From positions 1-14,473 of the forward strand of contig JAWUVZ010000061.1 in NCBI GenBank assembly GCA_034112105.1: 14,473 nucleotides of DNA, read 5' to 3'. The DNA comes from Glaciecola sp034112105 (lineage in GTDB: Bacteria; Pseudomonadota; Gammaproteobacteria; Enterobacterales; Alteromonadaceae). A program made the translations under genes and the position numbers. Shown piece by piece: positions 8,298-14,473 of the stretch. Numbering within the stretch: position 1 is the stretch's first letter; each line of letters opens with the position of its first letter. The notes beneath the pieces are model-generated. The model worked only from the letters and a program-made list of their open reading frames with translations, did no database searches and was not told the origin of the DNA.

Positions 8298-10659
8298 TAT
8301 TTTTATGGGGTTTATTATTCTAATTGCTGCTATTAACCCTGTAGAAGCAAACCTTAAAAATACCGATAGATGGAATAGTTTTCTTAAATCAACAGAGCAA
8401 GAAATAGTTGCATTGGCGCCTAGTGGTGAGTTTGCTTTGTTTTTACACCAGATCAAGTATCAATCGATTGAATATTTATCTCAACCCCGGATGCCATTAG
8501 CGGGTCTAGATTTTTATCTGCAGCTTGCCAGTCGCACTGACACGCCACAATATAGTCATGCAACTTTAGTTAATATAGCTGATAGTTCTCAAATAAAAAT
8601 TTTTTCTAAAGAAGGGGTAATCATAGATTTTAGTTGGTCACCTGACACCGAAAAAATTGCTTTTTTGATCCAAAATGAAACTGAAATTCATTTGTGGTTA
8701 CACAATATAGATACAAATACTTCGAAAAAACTAGCTAAGGTTAACTTGTCTGCAAGGATAGGCAATAGGCATTTAAGATGGTTACCTAATAGTCAGGCAA
8801 TAGTTGTTAAACAGCGAAGCGCTTTCGTCGAAAAATCCCAAGTTTTGAGAAGAGAGCCTCAAATAGAATCATCTGAGCTACAAGTTAGTCAAGGAAAGAC
8901 TTATCAAAACCTGTTAGTGAGTGAAGGCATGAAAGAGCAATTTATAGAATTAGCTCAAACGAAATTAGTGATGATATATTTAGATGGAAAAGTAACTGCC
9001 TTAACAAAAAATGAGCTATTTGATAACTTTTCAATTTCTCCAGATGGTAATTATCTCTTGTCGTCTATTATCCCCAGTATTATTTCTTCTTACCTACCTT
9101 ATAAAAAATGGGGTAGAACTTATAAAGTAATTGACTTAAAAAACCCTGAGTTAACTCACACTCTACCTAGTTTAAATAATTCAATAAACCTACCTAAATC
9201 AAAAGATAGCGTAGCTATTGGAGCAAGGTTAGTAAAATGGTTACCGTTTGAAAAATCAACTGTATCTTGGGTAGAGGCTAGCGATCAAGGAGATATGTCA
9301 TCACAGCAGACCTATCATGATCATATATATAAACTTGAGAGTCCATTTAAACAAAGTAAAAAATTGTTATTACAAGCTAAGTGGAGAGTACATGATGTTC
9401 TATGGGGGTATTCTGGTAATGGCGTCCTGCAAGAATGGCGTTATGAAACTAGACAAGCAAGAACAACACTTATAAGTAAAGATTCATCGATTGTTACCTT
9501 TATTCATCAAAGGGATTATAGGGATAAATATAATGACTTTGGAGACCCTCATACTAGACGGACTCCTGAGGGCTTTGAAGTATTGTTCGAACAAGGTGAA
9601 ATGTTGTTTTTCTTTGCTTCAGGTCAAAGTGAAGACGGTATGAAACCATATGTAAAGTCTTATAATACTGCAGAAAAAAGCGAAAAGACTGTATTTATCA
9701 GTCACAATGACTATGTAGAAATACCTTTAGCAATAAAAGGCAATCTACTTATTATCCAACAACAAAATAGTGGTACGCCACCGCGATATTATTCTCTAAT
9801 GGGTAAAGATCTTAAAAATAAAACTTTAATCTTCGCAAATTCAAGTGCAAATCATTTTCGACATGAACCAGTCGCTCTTTCTTATAAAAGGCATGACGGA
9901 CTTGAGCTTACTGGCACTATGCACTTACCAAATAATTACAATCCAGACAGCAAGACAAAGCTCTCTGCAGTTTTATGGATATACCCAGATGAGTTTAAAA
10001 GTAAAAAACTTAGTCAACAACACACTACCAATACTCAAGCTTTTAGAGGTTTTGATCCACTTAGCCCTTTAGTTTTTTTACATGATGGCATTGCGGTCTT
10101 TGAAGCGCCTTCCATGCCCATCACATCGTTTGACGGAGGTGAGCCTAACGATGATTTTATATATCAAATTCGCCTCAACGCAGAGGCTGCGATAGAAGCA
10201 TTAAAAAATACAGGGTACATTGATGTGCAAAAACTAGCCATTATGGGCCATTCCTATGGCGCTTTTACCGTCTCAAATTTACTTGCCCATACCGATTTGT
10301 TTGAAGTAGGGATCGCAAGAAGCGGAGCCTATAATAGAACACTGACTCCATTCGGTTTTCAAGGTGAGAAACGTAACCTTTGGCAGGCCAAAGACACATA
10401 TATAAAAATTTCACCTCTAATATATGCCGATCAAATTAATGAACCTCTTTTATTAATTCATGGGGAAGACGATCAAAATCCGGGAACTTATCCAATGCAA
10501 TCAAAGCGTATGTACCAAGCCTTGATTGCAAACAATAAAACTGTAAAACTAATAATGCTACCTTACGAAGGTCATTCTTACAGGGCAAAGGAAAATTTGA
10601 ATTTACTACTCGAACAGCAGTCTTCGTGGTTAAGAAAATGGTTGAATGTGGGGGACTGA
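8290..10659 (+). CDS. Secreted S9D-family serine peptidase (glutamyl endopeptidase-like)
   Basis: A 789-residue prolyl-oligopeptidase-fold peptidase, probably periplasmic. A signal peptide is visible: a hydrophobic stretch at 4-15 and a VEA-N cleavage site near residue 20. A beta-propeller fills about 25-510, with family words RMPLAGL (67-73) and GDPHTRRTPEGF (from 418). The C-terminal alpha/beta-hydrolase domain has nucleophile Ser655 in GHSYG, Asp728 in HGEDDQNPG and His762 in EGHSY. SGAYNRTLTPFGFQ (from 678) and NPGTYPMQS are characteristic of the S9D group containing plant chloroplast glutamyl endopeptidase. That group cuts after Glu; whether this enzyme does is inference. ATG 8290 overlaps the permease stop by 8 nt, so translation is probably coupled. 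In this operon it may trim the exported peptide or destroy it for self-protection. Lasso-peptide isopeptidases share the S9 fold, but no lasso genes are present and the S9D words fit better. Confidence 0.92.
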   Translation: MNNIFMGFIILIAAINPVEANLKNTDRWNSFLKSTEQEIVALAPSGEFALFLHQIKYQSIEYLSQPRMPLAGLDFYLQLASRTDTPQYSHATLVNIADSSQIKIFSKEGVIIDFSWSPDTEKIAFLIQNETEIHLWLHNIDTNTSKKLAKVNLSARIGNRHLRWLPNSQAIVVKQRSAFVEKSQVLRREPQIESSELQVSQGKTYQNLLVSEGMKEQFIELAQTKLVMIYLDGKVTALTKNELFDNFSISPDGNYLLSSIIPSIISSYLPYKKWGRTYKVIDLKNPELTHTLPSLNNSINLPKSKDSVAIGARLVKWLPFEKSTVSWVEASDQGDMSSQQTYHDHIYKLESPFKQSKKLLLQAKWRVHDVLWGYSGNGVLQEWRYETRQARTTLISKDSSIVTFIHQRDYRDKYNDFGDPHTRRTPEGFEVLFEQGEMLFFFASGQSEDGMKPYVKSYNTAEKSEKTVFISHNDYVEIPLAIKGNLLIIQQQNSGTPPRYYSLMGKDLKNKTLIFANSSANHFRHEPVALSYKRHDGLELTGTMHLPNNYNPDSKTKLSAVLWIYPDEFKSKKLSQQHTTNTQAFRGFDPLSPLVFLHDGIAVFEAPSMPITSFDGGEPNDDFIYQIRLNAEAAIEALKNTGYIDVQKLAIMGHSYGAFTVSNLLAHTDLFEVGIARSGAYNRTLTPFGFQGEKRNLWQAKDTYIKISPLIYADQINEPLLLIHGEDDQNPGTYPMQSKRMYQALIANNKTVKLIMLPYEGHSYRAKENLNLLLEQQSSWLRKWLNVGD

Positions 10660-10838
10660 GTATAAATTAGCCCATGTGTCACCCTTGGTTTTAACACGTA
10701 TAGGCTGCAGCAGATCAGACGTGATGTGACAGCTAATCATTTTTCAAATGGTGCTGTCAGTTTAGATTTAAGCTAAATTCTTTTCTGCCCAAATCGATTT
10801 GTCATTAACCTGAGATTTGGTTAAGCCACCGTTAAATT
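10660..10838. other. Gene-free stretch downstream of the peptidase gene
   Basis: I find no convincing gene here. It contains an inverted repeat, TGACAGC (10727-10733) and GCTGTCA (10753-10759), with a 19-nt AT-rich loop, and a 12-bp palindrome CAAATCGATTTG (10790-10801). The first could be a weak terminator of the seven-gene set, but no clean T-run follows. The stretch lies outside the probable IS66 end at 10839, so it is likely the original flank of that insertion. Confidence 0.4.
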
Positions 10839-10860
10839 GTAAGCGTCTGCTAAAACCACC
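10839..10860 (-). repeat. Probable IS66-family terminal inverted repeat
   Basis: The segment starts GTAAGCGTCTG and ends AAAACCACC on the plus strand. IS66-family elements typically begin with GTAAGC-type ends and have this end close to the tnpC stop codon, as seen here. The matching far end is not in the window, so this rests on motif memory plus position next to the tnpC remnant. Confidence 0.55.
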
Positions 10861-11048
10861 TATATCTTCGGCATATTCCATGGTAGTAGGTGGTCGATGT
10901 TGGCTATCGATTGCAGGGTAGGAATTTCAGTTAGCAGGTAGTCGTAAGGCACCAAGCCATTAGCCTTGGCTGTTTCGACTATGGAGTAAAACGTGGCACT
11001 GGCATTTGCACCGTTGGCTGTGTTGCTGAACATCCAGTTTTTTCTGTT
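10860..11048 (-). pseudogene. tnpC: IS66-family transposase (TnpC) C-terminal remnant
   Basis: Read on the minus strand from about 11048 to the stop at 10862-10860, an open frame of about 62 codons encodes RKNWMFSNTANGANAS, followed by the words SIVETAKANGLVPYDYL and a closing DHLLPWN. These are the typical last residues of IS66 TnpC transposases, which are normally about 500 residues. The upstream part is missing: similarity stops at the RKNW segment, and within four codons the frame runs into a stop (11058-11060) inside a palindrome that starts at 11047. The missing part may lie beyond the right edge of the window if the RIT element inserted into the gene, or it may have been deleted. It cannot encode an active transposase. 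Confidence 0.85.
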
Positions 11049-11066
11049 ATGTTGAGCTCAACATAA
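11047..11066. repeat. 20-bp perfect palindrome at the IS66 remnant/RIT junction
   Basis: TTATGTTGAGCTCAACATAA is its own reverse complement: 7-bp arms TTATGTT/AACATAA around the 6-bp centre GAGCTC. Inverted arms around a 6-8 bp centre are the layout of a tyrosine recombinase core site. It overlaps a second inverted repeat, ACATAAT-ATAA-ATTATGT (11061-11078), that runs into the 31-bp terminal repeat. IS66 similarity ends just left of it, so it may be the true left tip of the RIT element. Confidence 0.6.
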
Positions 11067-11070
11067 TATA

Positions 11071-11101
11071 AATTATGTGTAGTTCCCCGTTATGTTAAGT
11101 T
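11071..11101 (+). repeat. RIT left terminal inverted repeat (31 bp)
   Basis: It begins AATTATGTGTAG, contains TTCCCCG and ends TTATGTTAAGTT. It is the exact reverse complement of 14443-14473, and the match stops at 11102 (C here, A in the complement of 14442). It contains two heptamers of the TTATGTT type (11073-11079 as TTATGTG and 11090-11096), probable binding sites for the Rit recombinases. Confidence 0.93.
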
Positions 11102-11195
11102 CTGCCCTACACCCCTCATGGCCTCTGGATATGAATTAAACTTACTGCACATAATATGAACATAATGGTGACCCTCTACTAAAAAGGCGACACCC
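11102..11195 (+). promoter_or_regulatory. RIT leader region before ritA
   Basis: This stretch must carry whatever drives the rit genes unless transcription enters from outside. It contains CATAAT (11150-11155), close to a -10 box, but no good -35 box at 17 bp. The same sequence lies in a pair of heptamer-like repeats, ACATAAT (11149-11155) and AACATAAT (11159-11166). A Rit protein bound there could therefore control its own operon. AAAAAGG (11181-11187) is the ribosome binding site of ritA. Confidence 0.3.
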
Positions 11196-12443
11196 ATGTT
11201 ACAAGCATATTGTAAATCAACAACACTGTTATCAGCAGCGGCACACATACCTGTTTCAAGTATGCATGTGTACATTCATTACCTTGAAGACAATGGCTAT
11301 CCAGCTAGAACAATACAAACATATACTAACGCAGTAATACACTTTTCTCAGTGGCTTTATAAGCAATCTCGATGCTGTACCAAGGCCACTATTGACGATA
11401 AAGCGAGTTTCGTCGATACACACCTGCCTGATTGTTACTGTCCAAGCTTACTTGTCAGAAGTAAAAAGACATGTGCTGCGGCACTGACACATTGGCTGCG
11501 TTTGGTCGTGCAACCTAATGCTGTGCCTCCTACGTTAAGTAAGAATGATGAGCTGGTAATGGCTTTTGACACATACCTTAAAGAGGTTGCAGGGTTAGCT
11601 TCAGCTACCCGCTTAATCCGTCGCAGCGACGTTTATGGTTTCTTAGCGTGGCTTGATAACGACCAATCAACCACTCTAGGTTCAATCAACGTTACACATT
11701 TAACAGCTTTTATTTGTGTGCGAGCCTCGCAAGTGGCATTAGTCACAACAGCGCGCACCGCTTGTTCAGTAAACGCCTTTCTCCGTTTTTTAACGGCCCA
11801 AGGCTATTATAATTTCAATGCTGCTCTGCGTGTACCTAGGCCAAAACTGCTGCACACTCTGCTTGACAATAAGTCCATGTCCAATGATGAACTGCACAGG
11901 CTGTTGAGTAGTATCGACCGCAGTAACCTGGGTGGCAAGCGTGATTATGCCATCACACGATGTCTATCTGATTTAGGCATTCGAACAGGTGAAGTCGCCA
12001 GTTTAACTATAGATAACATCGATTGGCGTAACAAAACCATAGAAATTAATCTTGCTAAGACACGTCGCCATCATAAATTGCCAATACCTGACACGTTGAT
12101 GGAAGCATTAATTGATTATCTAATAAATGGTAGGCCTGACACTGACACACGACAGTTATTCGTATATCACCGTGCGCCATCAGGTAAACCAATAAAACCC
12201 TCAACCGTGCGCGGCGTCGTACGAAGAGCCTTCTTAAGCGCAGGGTTTTCCTCGGCGCAAAGTCAAGTGCATCGACTTAGGCATACCATGGCGACTCGCT
12301 TGCTTGCGAACAATACGCCAATAAAAACAATCGCAGATATGTTAGGCCACCAGTCTATCAACACCACCATAAGATACACTTACGTCGATCAAGTAGCACT
12401 TGCCTTAGTAGCGATGCCGTGGCCGCAAGGGGGCCAAATATGA
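11196..12443 (+). CDS. ritA: RIT tyrosine recombinase A
   Basis: A 415-residue tyrosine (phage-integrase family) recombinase, the first of the trio. About 20-105 and 120-215 look like SAM-like, alpha-helical core-binding domains, and about 230-400 is the catalytic domain. Catalytic residues by motif: Arg263 in GIRTGE, a lysine in the LAKTRRHHK hairpin, His359 and Arg362 in HRLRHT, His385 in MLGHQS and the nucleophile Tyr394 in TIRYTYV. The two N-terminal core-binding-like regions explain the extra length over XerC/D (about 300). The start has AAGG 8 nt upstream. The stop overlaps the ritB start in an ATGA arrangement, so the three proteins are probably made together and act as a complex on the element's ends. 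Confidence 0.92.
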   Translation: MLQAYCKSTTLLSAAAHIPVSSMHVYIHYLEDNGYPARTIQTYTNAVIHFSQWLYKQSRCCTKATIDDKASFVDTHLPDCYCPSLLVRSKKTCAAALTHWLRLVVQPNAVPPTLSKNDELVMAFDTYLKEVAGLASATRLIRRSDVYGFLAWLDNDQSTTLGSINVTHLTAFICVRASQVALVTTARTACSVNAFLRFLTAQGYYNFNAALRVPRPKLLHTLLDNKSMSNDELHRLLSSIDRSNLGGKRDYAITRCLSDLGIRTGEVASLTIDNIDWRNKTIEINLAKTRRHHKLPIPDTLMEALIDYLINGRPDTDTRQLFVYHRAPSGKPIKPSTVRGVVRRAFLSAGFSSAQSQVHRLRHTMATRLLANNTPIKTIADMLGHQSINTTIRYTYVDQVALALVAMPWPQGGQI

Positions 12444-13375
12444 ACTGGGTTAATGTGATTGAAGCTTATCTGGCTAAACAGCGCCAACTTGGGTATTCAT
12501 TAGTAAGCGAGGAACAATATTTATTGAGCTTTGCTCGGTTTGCCGAGCAAAGCTGCGAAACAGAGTTAACCATCAAATTAGCGTTGTGTTGGGCAAATCT
12601 TGCGCCATCAAAATCACACATAGCTATTGCGCGTCGTTTTAGCGCGCTGCGGCCACTTTCTCGTTATTTAAGCGAACAAGGTCACAGCAATATAATCTTA
12701 CCTACACACTACGTTGGGCCCACTCACCGACGTCTGCCGCCGTTTATTTTTAGTGACGCCGATGTACTACAATTAATGTCAGCGGCTGCCAAGCTGTTCC
12801 CTAGTAACGGCTTGCGTCCCATCACCATAAAGACCTTGATTGGTTTAATGGTATCGTCAGGCTTAAGGCCTGGTGAAGCGGTGCGGTTACAATGCCAAGA
12901 TGTTTGTTTCAATGATGGCGCATTAACCATTCAAAACAGTAAAGGATGGAGAAAGCGAATAATACCTATAGCCCGCAGCACGGTTATTGCGCTTAAATCA
13001 TATGATCGTATACGCAGGAAACACAATCCATTTAGCAAAACCGGCGCATTCTTCGAGTTTGATGACGCCCAAGCACTTAATATTCGCGCAGCCGACTATG
13101 CGTTTCAATTGACACGTGAAGCCGCAGGATTAATGGAAGGCCTTAATGGGCGAAGCCCTAGACTTTATGATCTACGACATACGTTTGTTTGCAAACGAGT
13201 CACCCAGTGGTATGAGCAAGGCGAGAATGTCGATAATCGAGTAGTTCAATTATCTTGCTATCTTGGACATAAAAAAGTGAGTGACACATATTGGTACTTA
13301 ACGGCGATCCCAGCATTGATGGCCCAAGCTGCTAACAGGTTTACCGCATGTGAACGCTCTGGAGGTATATCGTGA
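12440..13375 (+). CDS. ritB: RIT tyrosine recombinase B
   Basis: A 311-residue tyrosine recombinase with an N-terminal core-binding domain (about 1-100) and a catalytic domain (about 110-300). Arg143 in GLRPGE, a KGWRKR lysine hairpin, Arg246 in LYDLRHT, His277 in YLGHKK and the nucleophile Tyr286 in TYWYLT are present. In the HxxR box the first position is Tyr243 instead of His, a substitution seen in some family members. ATG 12440 is chosen because it overlaps the ritA stop as ATGA and has a purine-rich GCAAGGGGG site at 12425-12433; an earlier in-frame GTG at 12419 would overlap ritA further. The stop overlaps the ritC start as GTGA. Confidence 0.92.
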   Translation: MNWVNVIEAYLAKQRQLGYSLVSEEQYLLSFARFAEQSCETELTIKLALCWANLAPSKSHIAIARRFSALRPLSRYLSEQGHSNIILPTHYVGPTHRRLPPFIFSDADVLQLMSAAAKLFPSNGLRPITIKTLIGLMVSSGLRPGEAVRLQCQDVCFNDGALTIQNSKGWRKRIIPIARSTVIALKSYDRIRRKHNPFSKTGAFFEFDDAQALNIRAADYAFQLTREAAGLMEGLNGRSPRLYDLRHTFVCKRVTQWYEQGENVDNRVVQLSCYLGHKKVSDTYWYLTAIPALMAQAANRFTACERSGGIS

Positions 13376-14388
13376 AAATCATATCACTTCCGCAAACAGA
13401 TTTAGCACAGTTATTAAAGCAGTACTTTTACTCCTTTTTAATTAATCAGCGCCGGCTAAGCAAACATACTATCAATGCTTATCGCGATACCTTCAGGGTA
13501 TTCTTGCCTTATGTCGCTCTGCAACAACATAAATGTGTAACGGCCTTGTGCCTCGCTGATATCAACGCGCCCGTCGTCATATCATTCCTTCAACACCTCG
13601 AAGATGAGCGCAAAAACAAAGTGCAAACTCGAAATGCCCGACTGACGGCTATCCGTTCATTTTTAAGATATGCCGGTGCACAGGCCCCTGAGTTATTAGC
13701 TGATATTCAGCCCGTGTTGGCGATCCCTGAAAAGCGGATGGACCGTTTTGTGTTTGAATATCTTGCCAAAGTTGAAATTGATGCCGTTCTCAATATCATA
13801 GATGTAGCCACGTGGTTTGGTCGCCGCGACCATGCACTGTTGCTTACGCTTTACAATACGGGAGCCCGAGTGTCAGAAATGGTTACACTGCAAGTCAAAG
13901 ATGTTGATTTACAAAGGCAATATGCAATTCATCTGTATGGTAAGGGACGTAAAGAGCGTGTTGTACCATTGTGGCAGCGAACAGTGACTGAACTTAGGAA
14001 ATGGCTGATTGACGCGCCAACGCTGCCTACTGCACCTTTATTCTCCAATCGTCACGGGGATGCATTAACTCGGTTCGGGATCAGTCAGCGCTTAAACTGT
14101 GCTGTCACTGCGGCAAGCAAATCATGCGCTTCACTGCGAGGAAGAAAAATATCACCTCATTCAATTCGTCACACCACCGCTATGCATTTGCTTCAGTCGG
14201 GCGTTGATTTAACGGTTATAGCACTATGGCTTGGTCATGCGAAGCTTGAAACTACTCACCAATATATGGAAGCTGACATAGAGATGAAAAGGGAAGCGCT
14301 TGCTAAGTTGCCAGCAATTGAGACTGCCCAGACGCAAACGGCATATGTGGTAGGTGACGAGCTTTTATCTTTCTTAGAAAACCTATGA
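13372..14388 (+). CDS. ritC: RIT tyrosine recombinase C
   Basis: A 338-residue XerC/XerD-like tyrosine recombinase. The N-terminal core-binding domain covers about 8-105 (note RLSKHTINAYRDTF) and the catalytic domain about 120-310. The full catalytic set is visible: Arg166 in GARVSE, the lysine of GKGRKERVVPL, His263 and Arg266 in HSIRHT, His289 in WLGHAK and the nucleophile Tyr298 in THQYME. The start is a GTG at 13372 that overlaps the ritB stop as GTGA. It is supported by a near-ideal GGAGGT at 13361-13366, 5 nt upstream. It is the most standard recombinase of the three. The stop lies 54 nt before the right inverted repeat. Confidence 0.93.
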   Translation: MKIISLPQTDLAQLLKQYFYSFLINQRRLSKHTINAYRDTFRVFLPYVALQQHKCVTALCLADINAPVVISFLQHLEDERKNKVQTRNARLTAIRSFLRYAGAQAPELLADIQPVLAIPEKRMDRFVFEYLAKVEIDAVLNIIDVATWFGRRDHALLLTLYNTGARVSEMVTLQVKDVDLQRQYAIHLYGKGRKERVVPLWQRTVTELRKWLIDAPTLPTAPLFSNRHGDALTRFGISQRLNCAVTAASKSCASLRGRKISPHSIRHTTAMHLLQSGVDLTVIALWLGHAKLETTHQYMEADIEMKREALAKLPAIETAQTQTAYVVGDELLSFLENL

Positions 14389-14420
14389 TTATGTGAAGTA
14401 GCTAGGGTGTAAAACCTAGT

Positions 14421-14445
14421 GTTAGTGGTGCTTTGCACTACTAAC
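14421..14445 (+). terminator. Stem-loop after ritC, possible terminator
   Basis: GTTAGTGGTGC (14421-14431) pairs with GCACTACTAAC (14435-14445) through a TTT loop, 11 pairs including one G-T. No T-run follows, so intrinsic termination is uncertain. It touches the right inverted repeat and has no counterpart at the left end. It may protect the mRNA 3' end or mark the two ends as different. A smaller inverted repeat, CTAGG/CCTAG, lies at 14402-14419. Confidence 0.45.
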
Positions 14446-14473
14446 TTAACATAACGGGGAACTACACATAATT
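14443..14473 (-). repeat. RIT right terminal inverted repeat (31 bp, reaches window end)
   Basis: Exact reverse complement of 11071-11101 over all 31 bases. Because it runs to the final base of the window, the repeat may be longer than 31 bp; the left copy continues outward into the palindrome at 11047-11066. Confidence 0.93.

Larger units (their letters stand above)
11071..14473 (+). mobile_element. Recombinase-in-trio (RIT) element
   Basis: Three consecutive, overlapping tyrosine recombinase genes of different lengths (415, 311 and 338 residues) lie between perfect 31-bp inverted repeats. This is the defining layout of RIT elements. No passenger gene is present. The left boundary is given at the start of the 31-bp repeat but may lie at about 11046, where IS66 similarity stops. 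The right repeat ends at the last base of the window, so the element probably extends slightly further. All three reading frames are intact and the catalytic residues are largely conserved, so the element could be active. Confidence 0.9.

Noticed and set aside
9845..10072. 75-codon ORF on the plus strand in another frame
   Set aside because: It lies wholly inside the S9D gene, out of frame, and has no ribosome binding site or recognisable content.
8290..10659. Lasso-peptide isopeptidase identity for the S9 peptidase
   Set aside because: No lasso cyclase or leader peptidase gene is present, and the words RMPLAGL, GDPHTRRTP, SGAYNRTLTPFGFQ and NPGTYPMQS point to the S9D glutamyl endopeptidase group.
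10790..10801. Palindrome CAAATCGATTTG as an operator
   Set aside because: It is far from any start codon in the window and short palindromes are common in AT-rich DNA; noted only as content of the gap.
11090..11275. 61-codon minus-strand ORF across the RIT left end
   Set aside because: It overlaps the terminal repeat and the ritA start and shows no family resemblance; a chance frame.
11071..14473. CRISPR array or Tn554-type transposon
   Set aside because: There are no regularly spaced direct repeats. Three overlapping tyrosine recombinases between long inverted repeats, with no TnpC-type small protein or passenger genes, fit a RIT element and not Tn554.

Overview
The window reads as accessory DNA from a marine-type gammaproteobacterium (Pseudoalteromonas, Shewanella or Colwellia-like). 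This rests on the AT-rich coding style of the left part, the CvaB/MacB-type export genes, and the IS66 and recombinase-in-trio (RIT) elements. The genus is an inference; no rRNA or core gene is present to settle it.

Region 1 (64-10659) is one tightly packed, co-directional set of seven genes with gaps of 2-31 nt or short overlaps. In order: a radical SAM enzyme with a short three-cysteine C-terminal domain; a CvaA-like HlyD protein that lacks the coiled-coil hairpin; a CvaB-like C39 peptidase/ABC exporter with an intact Cys-His-Asp triad; a second, full-length periplasmic adaptor with a hairpin; a MacB/LolD-type ATPase; an 8-TM MacB/FtsX-type permease; and a secreted S9D (glutamyl endopeptidase family) serine peptidase. 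The content is that of a ribosomally made, radical-SAM-modified peptide (RiPP/microcin-like) pathway. The precursor gene is not in the window: the gaps are too small to hold one, so it probably lies just left of position 1.

The unusual point is that two different export machines share one operon. A consistent model, which is inference, runs as follows. The rSAM enzyme modifies a double-glycine-type precursor in the cytoplasm. The C39 exporter removes the leader and, with a hairpin-less partner that could not reach a TolC channel, releases the peptide into the periplasm. The S9D peptidase trims it there. The MacA/MacB-like complex then expels it from the periplasm through an outer-membrane channel.

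Region 2 (10660-11070) holds no intact gene. It contains the 3' remnant of an IS66-family transposase gene on the minus strand, with a probable IS66 terminal repeat beyond its stop codon. The remnant ends abruptly at a 20-bp perfect palindrome.

Region 3 (about 11046/11071-14473) is a RIT element: three overlapping tyrosine recombinase genes (ritA, ritB, ritC) between perfect 31-bp inverted repeats. The right repeat runs to the last base of the window, so the true right boundary is not seen. The left end carries a series of TTATGTT-type heptamers in palindromic arrangement that look like recombinase binding sites. Its base use is visibly less AT-rich than region 1, which fits separate acquisition.
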